The notes beneath the pieces were generated by a model. That model saw only the letters and a list, made by a program, of their open reading frames with translations. It did no database searches and was not told the origin of the DNA. Of a stretch of 64,000 nt of DNA, positions 7,486-16,547 are shown in pieces (the stretch's first letter is position 1; every line of letters begins with the position of its first letter). Location of the stretch: assembly GCA_029959545.1 (NCBI GenBank), contig JASCPH010000001.1, forward strand, positions 62,001-126,000. The letters run 5' to 3'. Origin of the DNA: Microbacteriaceae bacterium PS02066 (lineage in GTDB: Bacteria > Actinomycetota > Actinomycetes > Actinomycetales > Microbacteriaceae). Both the position numbers and the translations under genes were made by a program.

Positions 7486-8478
7486 ATGACGAACGAGCTC
7501 ACGTTCCGCATCTCCACGACACCGTTCGACGAGGACTACTCGCCCTCCGCCGAGTCCCGTGCAACGACGAACTTCGCCAACCTGGCCCGCGGGGAGGACC
7601 GGCGCCAGAACCTCCGGAACGTCCTGACGATGATCGATCGCCGATGCAACGACCTCGCGCGTTGGGACAACCCGAACGGCGATCGCTACGCCGTCGAGCT
7701 CGAGATCGTGTCGGTGGATGCGGCGCTGACCGTCGACCGGGAAGAGCACCACTTTCCGCTGCTCGAAGTGCTCGACCTCCACATCCGCGACCTGCACACC
7801 GGCGTTCGTCATCACGGGATCGTGGGCAACAACTTCTCGTCCTACGTCCGCGATTACGACTTCAGCGTGCGTCTTCCCGCCGTCACCGCGCAGGCGGGCG
7901 CCTTCACGGTGCCCGACGACTTCGGCGCCCTGCACGGCGCGCTGTTCGAGGCGTTCGTGGATTCGGAGGTCTACCGCGAGCGCTTCGAGATGTCTCCGGT
8001 GATCTGCATCAGCGTCTCGACGAGCAAGACCTACCGTCGCACCGACAACACGCATCCGGTGCTCGGTGTGGAGTATCTCCAGAGCGACTACTCGCTGACC
8101 GACGAGTACTTCGCGCGGATGGGGCTGCGCGTGCGGTACTTCATGCCCGCAGGCGCCACGGCACCGCTGGCGTTTTACTTCCGCGGCGACCTGGCCAACG
8201 ACTACACGAACCTCCAGCTGGTCGGCACGATCAGCACGATGGAGAGCTTCCAGAAGATCTACCGCCCGGAGATCTACAACGCGAACGCGGCGGCGGGCAG
8301 CGTCTACCGCCCGAGCCTGGAGCACGGCGACTTCTCGCGGACGCAGATCGATTACGACCGCGTCGAACGCGCGCAGCTGGCGATCACCCAGGGCACGTAC
8401 GCGGCCGAGCACTTCCTGACGCCTTACGGCGATGTGCTCGCACGATGGGCCGGTCTCGAGCCGGCGCTCGCGCGATGA
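7486..8478 (+). CDS. mesX: MesX (DUF1852), partner of methionine synthase MesD
   Basis: A 330-aa DUF1852 protein. In this family the N-terminus reads F-x-I-x-x-x-x-F-D-E-x-Y and then T-T-N-F-A-N-L-A-R-G-E; both are present, which favours the ATG at 7486 over one at 7408 that would add 26 unconserved residues. Work in Acinetobacter showed that DUF1852 (MesX) is needed together with the short methionine synthase MesD, which does not use methyl-folate and needs oxygen; the biochemical job of MesX is not settled. Its stop overlaps the mesD start (ATGA), so the two are coupled. The divergent LysR gene is the likely regulator. Confidence 0.88.
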   Translation: MTNELTFRISTTPFDEDYSPSAESRATTNFANLARGEDRRQNLRNVLTMIDRRCNDLARWDNPNGDRYAVELEIVSVDAALTVDREEHHFPLLEVLDLHIRDLHTGVRHHGIVGNNFSSYVRDYDFSVRLPAVTAQAGAFTVPDDFGALHGALFEAFVDSEVYRERFEMSPVICISVSTSKTYRRTDNTHPVLGVEYLQSDYSLTDEYFARMGLRVRYFMPAGATAPLAFYFRGDLANDYTNLQLVGTISTMESFQKIYRPEIYNANAAAGSVYRPSLEHGDFSRTQIDYDRVERAQLAITQGTYAAEHFLTPYGDVLARWAGLEPALAR

Positions 8479-9515
8479 CCCGCGGCGAAACCCCCGCGCT
8501 CCTGCCGACCGCGATCGTCGGGAGCCTGCCGAAGCCCTCCTGGCTCGCGAAGCCCGAGGTCCTCTGGTCCCCGTGGGAGCTGGAAGGTGACGGCCTCGTC
8601 GAGGGCAAGCAGGATGCGTTGCGCATCGCCGTGCAGGAGCAGCAGCGCCGCGGCATCGACATCATCAGCGACGGCGAGCAGACCCGGCAGCACTTCGTGA
8701 CGACGTTCATCGAGCACCTCGACGGGGTCGACTTCGAGCGCCGCGAGACGGTGCGCATCCGCGACCGTTACGACGCCAGTGTGCCGACCGTCGTCGGTGC
8801 CGTCGGCCGCACGAAGCCCGTCTTCGTCGAGGACGCGCGCTTCCTGCGCCAGCAGACCGATCGCCCCCTGAAATGGGCGCTTCCCGGCCCCATGACGATG
8901 ATCGACACGCTCGCCGACCGCCACTACAGAAGCCGCGAGAGGCTGGCGTGGGAGTTCGCGGTCATCCTCAACGAGGAGGCGAAGGAGCTCGAAGCGGCGG
9001 GCGTCGACGTCATCCAGTTCGACGAGCCCGCCTTCAACGTCTTCTTCGACGAGATGCGCGACTGGGGGATAGCCACCCTGGAGCGCGCGGCCGAGGGGCT
9101 GCGAGCCGAGACCGTCGTGCACATCTGTTACGGCTACGGCATCGAGGCCAACACCCGATGGAAGCAGACGCTGGGCTCCGAGTGGCGCCAGTACGAGGAG
9201 TCCTTTCCGCTGATCCAGCGCTCGGCGATCGACATCGTGTCGCTCGAGAGCCACGGCTCCCGCGTGCCGATGGAGCTCATCGAACTGCTGCGCGGCAAGA
9301 AGGTCATGCTCGGCGCCATCGATGTGGCCACCGATGAGGTCGAAACCCCGGAGGAGGTCGCCGGCACCCTCCGTGACGCGCTCCGCTACGTCGACGCCGA
9401 CAAGCTGATCCCCAGCACCAACTGCGGCATGGCGCCACTGCCGCGGGACGTGGCGCTCGCGAAGCTCAGTGCGCTGAGCGCCGGGGCCGCCATCGTGCGC
9501 GACGAGCGGGGCTGA
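8475..9515 (+). CDS. mesD: Core methionine synthase MesD (cobalamin- and folate-independent)
   Basis: A 346-aa protein corresponding only to the C-terminal catalytic half of MetE; it lacks the N-terminal barrel of about 400 residues that MetE uses for methyl-tetrahydropteroyl-glutamate. Zinc ligands are visible as His216 and Cys218 (V-H-I-C), Glu258 and Cys317 (T-N-C-G-M). It should methylate homocysteine to methionine. The tight pairing with DUF1852 marks it as the MesD type rather than MetE. The methyl donor for this family is unknown. It overlaps mesX by 4 nt. Confidence 0.88.
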   Translation: MTRGETPALLPTAIVGSLPKPSWLAKPEVLWSPWELEGDGLVEGKQDALRIAVQEQQRRGIDIISDGEQTRQHFVTTFIEHLDGVDFERRETVRIRDRYDASVPTVVGAVGRTKPVFVEDARFLRQQTDRPLKWALPGPMTMIDTLADRHYRSRERLAWEFAVILNEEAKELEAAGVDVIQFDEPAFNVFFDEMRDWGIATLERAAEGLRAETVVHICYGYGIEANTRWKQTLGSEWRQYEESFPLIQRSAIDIVSLESHGSRVPMELIELLRGKKVMLGAIDVATDEVETPEEVAGTLRDALRYVDADKLIPSTNCGMAPLPRDVALAKLSALSAGAAIVRDERG

Positions 9516-9524
9516 CCGACGCCG

Positions 9525-11075
9525 TCACGCGTTCGCGCGAGGCGAGCCCTCCTGTCTCGCGTCGGCCGCAGCGGCAGCCTGCCGCCGCGCCCGCTCGAGG
9601 AACACCGCGGTGAGCACCGCCCCGATCCGGGCCGACCCCGGCTCGAGCGGCCCGAGGACGGCGGTGATGCGTTCGAATCGCTGGTAGAAGGTCTGCCGAT
9701 GGATGCCGAGGGATGCGGCCGCATCCGTCTTGCTGCCGAGATTCTCGGCCAGCGCGCGCAGGGTGTCGAACAGCTCGCCGTGCGAGACGGCGTCCCGATC
9801 AAGGAGCGCGCCGATCTGCTCGTCGATGAATTCGGAGACCGGCTCGATCTGCGACAGCAGCGGCCAGAGCCGGGTCACGGCGATGCTCGCCGCATCGACC
9901 ACCGGCTCCGCATCCGAGGCGTACGGCACGCTCTCCCGTGCGGATCGCACGGCTCGCACCGCGCGGTCCACGCTCGCGCTGGTGGGCCCGACCGCGGCGC
10001 GCACGCCGCCGCGCGAGGCGAGGCGCCGCAGGGCGTCCGTCACCGCGTCGCGAACGTTCTGCGCGTCCCACGAAAGGGTGAACCCCACGATGCCGACGTA
10101 CTGTCCGTCGGCGAACTGCCCGGTCGATCGTGGCGAGATCGCAGCGATGGCGTCCTGCACCGCCGCGACGGTCGAGGGATCGCCCAGTTCGACGACGAAC
10201 GGGATGAACCGGTCGTCGGGCTCGAATCCCAGCCGCACGGCCAGCGTCGTCAGCTCACGCGCGTGCTCGGCGGCGGAGGTGCGCGGGCCGCTCGACGCGA
10301 GCAGCGAGATGAAACGGCTGCGTCGCCGGTCGTGGGGAGAGAGCGGATGCGTGCGCAGCAGCGCGATGGCGAGGATCTCGGGCGCCCGTGACAGCGCACC
10401 CGAGATGAGGTGGATGTCGGCGTCCGCCGCCGGTCGCAGCGTGAGCGTCGCGACGACCGTGCCGCCGAACGACACCGGTGCGGTGTACTCGATGCCGAGC
10501 GACGGCGTCTCGGCGTCGACGAGCGCGACGCCGAGGGTCTGCCCGGACAGCGACGTGAGCTGCGCTGACGAGTTCGCCCGATCGCGGATGAGGGCGAGAA
10601 GCTGGTCGATGCTCGCCAGATTCTCGATCGCCTCGGAGAGCGCGAGGGAGATCTGATCGGCGATGCGCAGGCGCCGCAGGCTCACATCGGCGAGCTGGCT
10701 GTTGATGCTCTCGCAGATCTGCACGAACGGCACCCGGCGCCGCAGGTGGATCACCGGCAGGCCGCTCGCCTCGGCGTGTTCCAGGAGCGCGTCGGGGATG
10801 CGGGGGAGTCGGGGTGTCGTCTCGACGGCGAGCGCGGCGATGTCACGCGCGACGAGGGTGTCGACATAGGTGCGCAGCTCGGCCGCATCCGCCGTGATGA
10901 GGTTGACCCCCTCCATGAGGATGAGCTCCCCGCCGCGAAGGAGCGGCGCGATGTCGAGCTGCTCGCTCGCGTGCACCCAGCGCACATCGACCTCGGATGC
11001 GGTGCCGCAGACGAGTTCGGGGTCGGTCTTCTGGACGACGGCGTCCGTGAGGATCTGGTCGAGCAGGAGGGGCAT
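9525..11075 (-). CDS. PucR-family transcriptional regulator
   Basis: A 516-aa regulator with an N-terminal PucR (purine catabolism) domain at about 5-125, a GGDEF-like middle region and a C-terminal helix-turn-helix of the PucR/CdaR type at about 445-505 (S-K-T-D-A-A-A-S-L-G-I-H-R-Q-T-F-Y). It is divergent from an NCS1 permease and an amidohydrolase, so it probably activates them in response to their substrate. PucR-type proteins control purine, allantoin or amine use in other actinobacteria. No clear operator was found in the 125-bp intergenic region. Confidence 0.85.
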   Translation of the reverse strand: MPLLLDQILTDAVVQKTDPELVCGTASEVDVRWVHASEQLDIAPLLRGGELILMEGVNLITADAAELRTYVDTLVARDIAALAVETTPRLPRIPDALLEHAEASGLPVIHLRRRVPFVQICESINSQLADVSLRRLRIADQISLALSEAIENLASIDQLLALIRDRANSSAQLTSLSGQTLGVALVDAETPSLGIEYTAPVSFGGTVVATLTLRPAADADIHLISGALSRAPEILAIALLRTHPLSPHDRRRSRFISLLASSGPRTSAAEHARELTTLAVRLGFEPDDRFIPFVVELGDPSTVAAVQDAIAAISPRSTGQFADGQYVGIVGFTLSWDAQNVRDAVTDALRRLASRGGVRAAVGPTSASVDRAVRAVRSARESVPYASDAEPVVDAASIAVTRLWPLLSQIEPVSEFIDEQIGALLDRDAVSHGELFDTLRALAENLGSKTDAAASLGIHRQTFYQRFERITAVLGPLEPGSARIGAVLTAVFLERARRQAAAAADARQEGSPRANA

Positions 11076-11199
11076 ACATTCTGTCCATTCGCCGTGACTG
11101 CGAGTTTACAGAGCGCCGCGAGCGCGGAAACACCGCCGCCGCATGCTGGGTGGCGACCCGCTCCACTGATCGCTCCACCTCGCGAGAAGGACACCGCCC

Positions 11200-12663
11200 A
11201 TGTCTTCTGCCAGCCCGCACGACATCGAAGAGACGCTCCAGCCGATCCCCGAGTCCGCCCGTACGACCCGCGTGTCGGGCCAGTTCTGGATCTGGATGGG
11301 GGCCAACATCGCACCCATCAACTGGGTGCTGGGAGCCCTCGGCATCAGCATGGGTCTCAGCCTGCTCGACACGATGCTCGTGCTCGTGATCGGCAACCTG
11401 ATCGGCATGGGCCTCTTCGGCATCTTCGTCCTGTTCGGTCAGAAGACCGGCGTCACCGGCATGCTCCTCGGCCGCGCCGTGTTCGGCCGCCGCGGCAACT
11501 ACCTGCCTTCGGTGATCCAGGCGGTCGTCGTCATCGGATGGTGCGCCGTCAACACGTGGATCGTCCTCGACCTCGTGACGGCCCTGCTCGGCGAGCTGGG
11601 ATGGCTGGATCCGACCCAGGCGAACATCGGCTGGAAGATCGGCATCGCCGCCCTCATCATGGCGATCCAGGTGGGCGTGGCGCTCGCCGGATACAAGGCG
11701 ATCGCGGCGTTCGAGCGGTGGACGGTGCCCCCGACCGTGCTCGTGCTGGTGATCATGTCGATCGTCGCGTGGTTCTTCCTCGACATCGACTGGGGCTACG
11801 CGGGTCCCGCCGGCGCGGAGCTCTCCGGTGGCGACCGCATCGTCGCGATGTCGGCCGTGATGACCGCCATCGGCATCGGCTGGGGCATCACCTGGCTGAC
11901 TTACGCGGCGGACTACTCGCGCTTCATCAGCACGAGCGTGCCCCGTCGCAAGCTCTATCTCGCCAGTGCGCTGGGGCAGTTCATCCCCGTCATCTGGCTC
12001 GGTCTGCTCGGAGCGTCCCTCGCGACGAAGAACGGCACGGTCGATCCCGGCCAGCTCATCGTCGAGAACTTCGGTGCCCTCGCGATCCCGGTCCTGCTCC
12101 TCGTGCTGCACGGGCCCATCGCGACCAACGTGCTCAACATCTACAGCTTCAGCGTCGCCGCCCAGGCGCTCGATCTCAAGGTCGGCCGCAAGGCCCTCAA
12201 CATCCTCGTCGGCGTGCTCTCGCTCGCTGCCGCCGTCTTCTTCATCTTCCAGGAGGATGCGGCCCAGACCCTCGACGCGTGGCTGGTCGGGGTGGTCGGC
12301 TGGGTCGCCACGTGGGGCGCGATCATGCTCGTGCACTACGGCATCTTCGAGCGCCGCTCGCGCCGGTTCGACCACCTGTTCGACGCCGTCGGATCGACGC
12401 GTCTGCCCGACGTCAACCCGCGCGCATTGATCGCCTTCTTCGTCGGGATCGTCTTCACCTGGCTGTTCCTGAACGGGATGGTGCCGGCGCTGCAGGGTCT
12501 CGGCTCGCAGGCGCTCGGCGGTCTCGACATCTCCTGGCTCACGGGCGGCGTCGCCGCCGGCCTCACCTACTGGCTGCTGGCCCGCACCAGCCACAAGCGC
12601 TGGGTCGAGGCGCAGCAGTTCACCGATGCGGCCGAGCCCCGCGAGACCGTATCCACCCGCTGA
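11200..12663 (+). CDS. NCS1-family nucleobase/cation symporter
   Basis: A 487-aa membrane protein with about 12 helices. The NCS1 hallmark region F-W-I-W-M-G-A-N-I-A-P-I-N-W is at about 29-42, and a second conserved block W-G-I-T-W-L-T-Y-A-A-D-Y-S-R-F is near residue 229. Relatives carry cytosine, purines, allantoin, hydantoin or thiamine precursors. The gene lies 44 nt upstream of an amidohydrolase and is divergent from a PucR regulator, so import of a nucleobase or related ring for deamination is likely. GAGAAGG upstream serves as ribosome site. Confidence 0.88.
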   Translation: MSSASPHDIEETLQPIPESARTTRVSGQFWIWMGANIAPINWVLGALGISMGLSLLDTMLVLVIGNLIGMGLFGIFVLFGQKTGVTGMLLGRAVFGRRGNYLPSVIQAVVVIGWCAVNTWIVLDLVTALLGELGWLDPTQANIGWKIGIAALIMAIQVGVALAGYKAIAAFERWTVPPTVLVLVIMSIVAWFFLDIDWGYAGPAGAELSGGDRIVAMSAVMTAIGIGWGITWLTYAADYSRFISTSVPRRKLYLASALGQFIPVIWLGLLGASLATKNGTVDPGQLIVENFGALAIPVLLLVLHGPIATNVLNIYSFSVAAQALDLKVGRKALNILVGVLSLAAAVFFIFQEDAAQTLDAWLVGVVGWVATWGAIMLVHYGIFERRSRRFDHLFDAVGSTRLPDVNPRALIAFFVGIVFTWLFLNGMVPALQGLGSQALGGLDISWLTGGVAAGLTYWLLARTSHKRWVEAQQFTDAAEPRETVSTR

Positions 12664-12707
12664 CGATCCCCGCCCCGCCTCGCCCCACCCCTCGACGGAG
12701 AACCACC

Positions 12708-14228
12708 ATGAGCACCTTCATCCGCGACGCCCACGTCATCACCATGGACCCGATCTCGGGCAGCACCCCGCTCGTGCGCAGCATCCGCATCGCCGACGGC
12801 GTCATCGTCGCCATCGGCGAGCGCCTCGAGCCCGAGCCGGGCGACGAGATCATCGAGGGTCGCGACCGCCTGGTCGCACCCGGTTTCGTGAACGCGCACA
12901 CCCACTCGTGGGAGATGTTCTACAAGGGCCGCTACGACAATCTGCCGCTGGAAATGTGGATGGCGATGTCGTACCCGATTCTCGGCGACAGCCGCGTCGC
13001 GCCGGACCTCGTGCGTCTTCGCACGACCCTTTTCGGCATCGAGTCGCTCAAGGCGGGGGTGACGACGCTGGTCGACGACGTGCTCGAGACCCCGGGGCAG
13101 GACCACGAGCAGCTCGCGGCGGTGTTCGACGCCTACGAGCAGCTGGGCGTGCGGGCGAACATCTCGGGACACGTCATCAACCGCCCGTTCCTCGACACGG
13201 TGCCCTTCGCCGAGGAGTACCTGCCCGCAGGCGTCGTGCGCGAGATCCGCTCCGCGCACGTACCGACCACCGAGGAGTATCTGAGGTTCGCCCGCGAGGC
13301 CTTCGCCGCGCACCACGGTCGCGCCAACGGTCGGCTGCGGTTCATGGTCGCGCCCTCCGCCCCGCAGCGGTGCGAGCCCGCGCTGCTGACCGGGGCGACC
13401 GAGATGGCGCTCGAGTTCGCGGCGGAGTGCCACATCCACGTGCTCGAGACCAAGACGCAACTGGTCACCGGCGACGAGTCGTACGGCGGGAGCCTCGTCT
13501 CCTACATGGCGTCGATCGGTGCGCTCTCGCCCCACACGACGCTCGCGCACGGGATCTGGCTCACGGATGCCGACATGCAGACGGTCGCTGCGGCGGGCAC
13601 TTCGATCTCCCACAACCCCATCTCGAACCTCAAGCTCGGTTCGGGCATCGCCGCGTGGCGCAAGCTGCAGAACGCGGGCGTCAACCTCGGGCTGGGCACG
13701 GACGGCTGCTCGAGCAGTGATTCGCCGCGGATGCTGGATGTCGTCAAGACCGCGGCGCTGCTGCACAAGGTCACCGAGCCGGGCATCGACCAGTGGCCCA
13801 CGGTCGCCGAGGTGCTGGCCGCGGCCACGATCGGGGGAGCGCGCAGCGCCGTGCTCCACGATGTCGTCGGCTCACTCGAAGTCGGCAAGCAGGCGGACCT
13901 CGTGATCTACGACCTCGAGACCATGGCGTTCACGCCCCGTCAGAAGCTCGACCTGCAGCTCGTCTACTCCGAGAACGGTTCCTCGATCGACATCGTCATG
14001 GTGCAGGGGCGCGTGGTCGTCGCCGGCGGCGAGGTGCTCACGGTCGACGAGCGCGCCGCCCGGGCCGAGCTCGCCGAGCGCCTCGACGAGATCATCGAAC
14101 GCCAGGACAGGCTCGACGAACGCAACCAGGCGGTGATGCCGGGTCTCGCTCGCATGTACGAGCGCGCGACGTCCACGCAGGGCGCCGTCAACCGCTTCAG
14201 CGGCGACGAGCGCGCCTGGCTCGTCTGA
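12708..14228 (+). CDS. Amidohydrolase (deaminase-type)
   Basis: A 506-aa metal-dependent hydrolase of the amidohydrolase superfamily. Ligands visible: His64 and His66 (N-A-H-T-H), His244 with Glu247 (H-V-L-E-T-K), His281 (A-H-G-I-W) and Asp332 (G-T-D-G). The layout fits the aminohydrolase group that includes guanine deaminase, 8-oxoguanine/isoguanine deaminases, SAH deaminase and triazine hydrolases. The gene follows an NCS1 permease and a PucR regulator points away from both, so a purine- or pyrimidine-like substrate is likely, but the exact one cannot be read from sequence. A C-terminal helical extension of about 60 residues is longer than in most relatives. Confidence 0.85.
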   Translation: MSTFIRDAHVITMDPISGSTPLVRSIRIADGVIVAIGERLEPEPGDEIIEGRDRLVAPGFVNAHTHSWEMFYKGRYDNLPLEMWMAMSYPILGDSRVAPDLVRLRTTLFGIESLKAGVTTLVDDVLETPGQDHEQLAAVFDAYEQLGVRANISGHVINRPFLDTVPFAEEYLPAGVVREIRSAHVPTTEEYLRFAREAFAAHHGRANGRLRFMVAPSAPQRCEPALLTGATEMALEFAAECHIHVLETKTQLVTGDESYGGSLVSYMASIGALSPHTTLAHGIWLTDADMQTVAAAGTSISHNPISNLKLGSGIAAWRKLQNAGVNLGLGTDGCSSSDSPRMLDVVKTAALLHKVTEPGIDQWPTVAEVLAAATIGGARSAVLHDVVGSLEVGKQADLVIYDLETMAFTPRQKLDLQLVYSENGSSIDIVMVQGRVVVAGGEVLTVDERAARAELAERLDEIIERQDRLDERNQAVMPGLARMYERATSTQGAVNRFSGDERAWLV

Positions 14229-14254
14229 CCGCGACGCAGGCCGGGGGCGGGCGG

Positions 14255-14269
14255 TAGCCTGCCGGAATG
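14255..14269 (+). promoter_or_regulatory. Leaderless promoter -10 box
   Basis: TAGCCT at 14255-14260, 6 nt before the ATG at 14267. Confidence 0.5.
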
Positions 14270-14671
14270 GCCGCCCCCGTCCCGTACCTGCAGTTCGCCG
14301 GCATCGCCGCGGACGCGCTGAAGACCTATCGCGACGTCTTCGGTGGTGAGCTGGAGCTCCACACCTTCGCCGAGTTCGGCCGCCAGGACGGCGCACCGTC
14401 GTGGATCGCGCACGGCGAGCTGCGCGGCCCCGTCGACCTGTTCGGTTCGGATGCGGCCGACGGCGCCGCATCCGTCCAAATGCACGGCGTGCTCTTCGCG
14501 CTGCTCGGAGCCGGCGACGCGGCGACGTCCCGGCGATGGTTCGACGCGCTCGCCGCGACGGGAACCATCGTCGAGGCGATGGGGGAGCGACCGTGGGGCG
14601 ATGTCGACGGGCAGGTGCGCGACGCGTTCGGGGTGACGTGGCTGATCGGTTACTCGCCCGCCGACGCCTGA
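14267..14671 (+). CDS. VOC-superfamily (PhnB-like) protein
   Basis: A 134-aa protein with the paired beta-alpha-beta-beta-beta fold of the vicinal oxygen chelate group; it starts P-Y-L-Q-F-A-G and has Y-R-D-V-F-G-G-E-L and the E-R-P-W-G-D / F-G-V-T-W end typical of the PhnB/YjdN glyoxalase-like subgroup. These are often annotated as glyoxalase or bleomycin-resistance family with no proven activity. Expressed from a leaderless start. Its end overlaps, on the other strand, the last bases of the carboxypeptidase-like gene. Confidence 0.8.
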   Translation: MAAPVPYLQFAGIAADALKTYRDVFGGELELHTFAEFGRQDGAPSWIAHGELRGPVDLFGSDAADGAASVQMHGVLFALLGAGDAATSRRWFDALAATGTIVEAMGERPWGDVDGQVRDAFGVTWLIGYSPADA

Positions 14672-16014
14672 CCGCCGAGCTGTCCCGGGTGGGTGAGCCG
14701 CCACCACTCGGTCGGCGGCTCAATGTCGCCCGAGACGACGACGTCCGCGGTGGTCGTGTTCGGCCCCGCCGTCCAGCTGATCGTGCCCACGACCTCACCG
14801 TCGGTGTACGTCGTGGGCGCCGAGACATCCATGGCGACGGTGATCGCGGTATCCGACCATGTCAGGATGCCGGGTGCCGAGGCGACGACGAGGGCCGCTC
14901 GGGAACCCCAGATGGTCGAGAGGGAGCCGATCTGCTGTCCCTGCTCGGCGAGCTGCACCGTATGGAACCCGTCGCGGATGCTCTGCAGCTGGGCGCGCAC
15001 GACGCTGTCCACGGTGTCGCGCGAGTACACCCCGAGCACGACGCCCGTGATCTGCAGCGGCTCGCCGATTCCCACATCCAGCGTCGAGGTGTACAGCAGG
15101 TTGTAGTTGTCGGGCCCCAGGTTCCCCGTCTTGAGACCGGTGATCCCGTCGATGCCCAAGAGGTTGTTCGTGTTGCTCACGGTGCCGAGCTCTCCGAGCG
15201 ACGCGGACGGCATCGCGGTGATCGCGGCGATGGTCGGTTCGGATGCGGCGAGCTTGCCGAGGGTGATGAGGTCGGCGGGCGTGCCGGTGTTGCGTGCGCT
15301 GATGCCCGTGGGCTCCACGATCGTGGTGCCGGTCATCCCGTGCGCGTCGAGCCAGGTGCGCGCGGCCGAGAGGAATCCGCTGCGCGAGCCGAACGCCCAG
15401 GTGGAGACGACGTCGGCGTAGTTGCTGGCGGAGGGGAGCAGCATCGCGGTCAGCGCATCGCGCAGCGACATCGAGCTGCCGGTCGGCATGGCGAGGATCG
15501 TCGCACCCTGCACGTAGTACTCGTCGTACAGGTCGTGGTCGGCCTTCGAGAACGTGAGGGTCGGCCCGGGGTCCTCGGGCCCGCTGAGCGGTGACGCATC
15601 GAGCACCACGAGCGCCGTGATGAGCTTGCTGATGCTCGCCAGCGGGCGGGCCTGGTCACCGCCGCTGGAGGTCCAGATGCCACTGGCGCCCGCGCCGAGA
15701 TAGGCGTCGCCTCCTGACACGCTCAGAGCCGACGCGCCTTCCGTCGGCATCGCGATGCCGACGGCGCCAGGTGTCGACCCCGACGGCTTCTCCGCGGTCC
15801 TCTCGGGCGCGGGCAGGGGTGCGTTGAGCGCCCAGATCGTGTATCCGCCTCCCGCCGCGAGGGGGAGTGCCACGAGGATGAGCAGCACGATCGCGACGAT
15901 CCAGCGGCGTCGGCGGCGCACGCGACGATCGACCGGCGGTGGGTCGTCCTCGCCGTCGTTCAGCAGGCCGGCGAACGAGACCAGTTGATCGGTCGGGTCG
16001 TCGTGCGTCGTCAT
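14650..16014 (-). CDS. D-alanyl-D-alanine carboxypeptidase-like membrane protein
   Basis: A 454-aa penicillin-binding-type enzyme (peptidase S11 group). An N-terminal cytoplasmic stretch of about 37 residues rich in Arg precedes one membrane helix (about 38-62), and the catalytic domain is outside. Motifs: S-I-S-K with Ser127 and Lys130, S-A-S-N (196-198 region) and K-T-G (295-297). It would trim D-Ala from peptidoglycan pentapeptides. The start at 16014 is chosen because the upstream part of the open frame is a low-complexity Arg-rich shadow. It stands alone in its transcript. Confidence 0.82.
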   Translation of the reverse strand: MTTHDDPTDQLVSFAGLLNDGEDDPPPVDRRVRRRRRWIVAIVLLILVALPLAAGGGYTIWALNAPLPAPERTAEKPSGSTPGAVGIAMPTEGASALSVSGGDAYLGAGASGIWTSSGGDQARPLASISKLITALVVLDASPLSGPEDPGPTLTFSKADHDLYDEYYVQGATILAMPTGSSMSLRDALTAMLLPSASNYADVVSTWAFGSRSGFLSAARTWLDAHGMTGTTIVEPTGISARNTGTPADLITLGKLAASEPTIAAITAMPSASLGELGTVSNTNNLLGIDGITGLKTGNLGPDNYNLLYTSTLDVGIGEPLQITGVVLGVYSRDTVDSVVRAQLQSIRDGFHTVQLAEQGQQIGSLSTIWGSRAALVVASAPGILTWSDTAITVAMDVSAPTTYTDGEVVGTISWTAGPNTTTADVVVSGDIEPPTEWWRLTHPGQLGGQASAGE

Positions 16015-16086
16015 CTCGGGGCCCCCATCCCTCGCGCGCAGCACCATCCTGCCGCATCCGATGCGGGAGCGGTGCCGCGCTCTCAC

Positions 16087-16521
16087 CCGCCGACGGCGGC
16101 GCGCAACGGATCGGTCACGCCGTCGACGCAGGCGTAACGCGCGATGTCCCATCCGGCCAGTTCCGCCCCGGCGAGATACGCGGCCTCGAAGAAGTCGAGC
16201 GCGGCCTTTCGCGGGTCACCCGTCTCCTGGGCGCGCGCGAGCGGATACACGGCGAGATGGGAGGCGCCGCGATCCGTGATGACCGTCGAACTCCCAGACC
16301 CGGACGGTGCCGAGACGATCGACGAGGTGCAGGGAGCCGGTCATCATCGTCGCGCCCGTGGTCCGGACTCCCTGCGCCGACCCGGTCCAGATCTGGAGGA
16401 GGTGGCCGATCAGATCCGCCGCGCGCGGCGAGAGGACGCGCACGCGCGGGAGCTGCAGCGTCGCCTCCTCCATGTCCGCCCACGCGAGCTCGTCCACAGG
16501 CCGGGAAGAGGCCCTCAGCAT
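16087..16521 (-). pseudogene. Decayed gene, frameshifted and 5' truncated
   Basis: Two minus-strand reading frames make one broken protein. The first part begins near 16521 and contains E-E-A-T-L-Q-L-P-R-V-R-V-L and G-T-V-R-V-W-E-F-D-G. Near 16280 the coherent sequence moves to another frame and reads T-D-R-G-A-S-H-L-A-V-Y-P-L and then A-L-D-F-F-E-A-A-Y-L-A-G-A-E-L-A-G-W-D to a stop at 16087. The C-terminal helix resembles the end of DUF5996-type proteins, but the identity is uncertain. Its 5' end meets the truncated recombinase at 16548, so insertion of that element probably broke it. Confidence 0.5.
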
Positions 16522-16547
16522 CAGGGTCGACGGCGACAGGACGACGT

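Noticed and set aside
10843..12594. 583-aa minus-strand frame opposite the NCS1 permease
   Set aside because: Composition is His/Asp/Arg repeats, a mirror of a membrane protein; no start signal.
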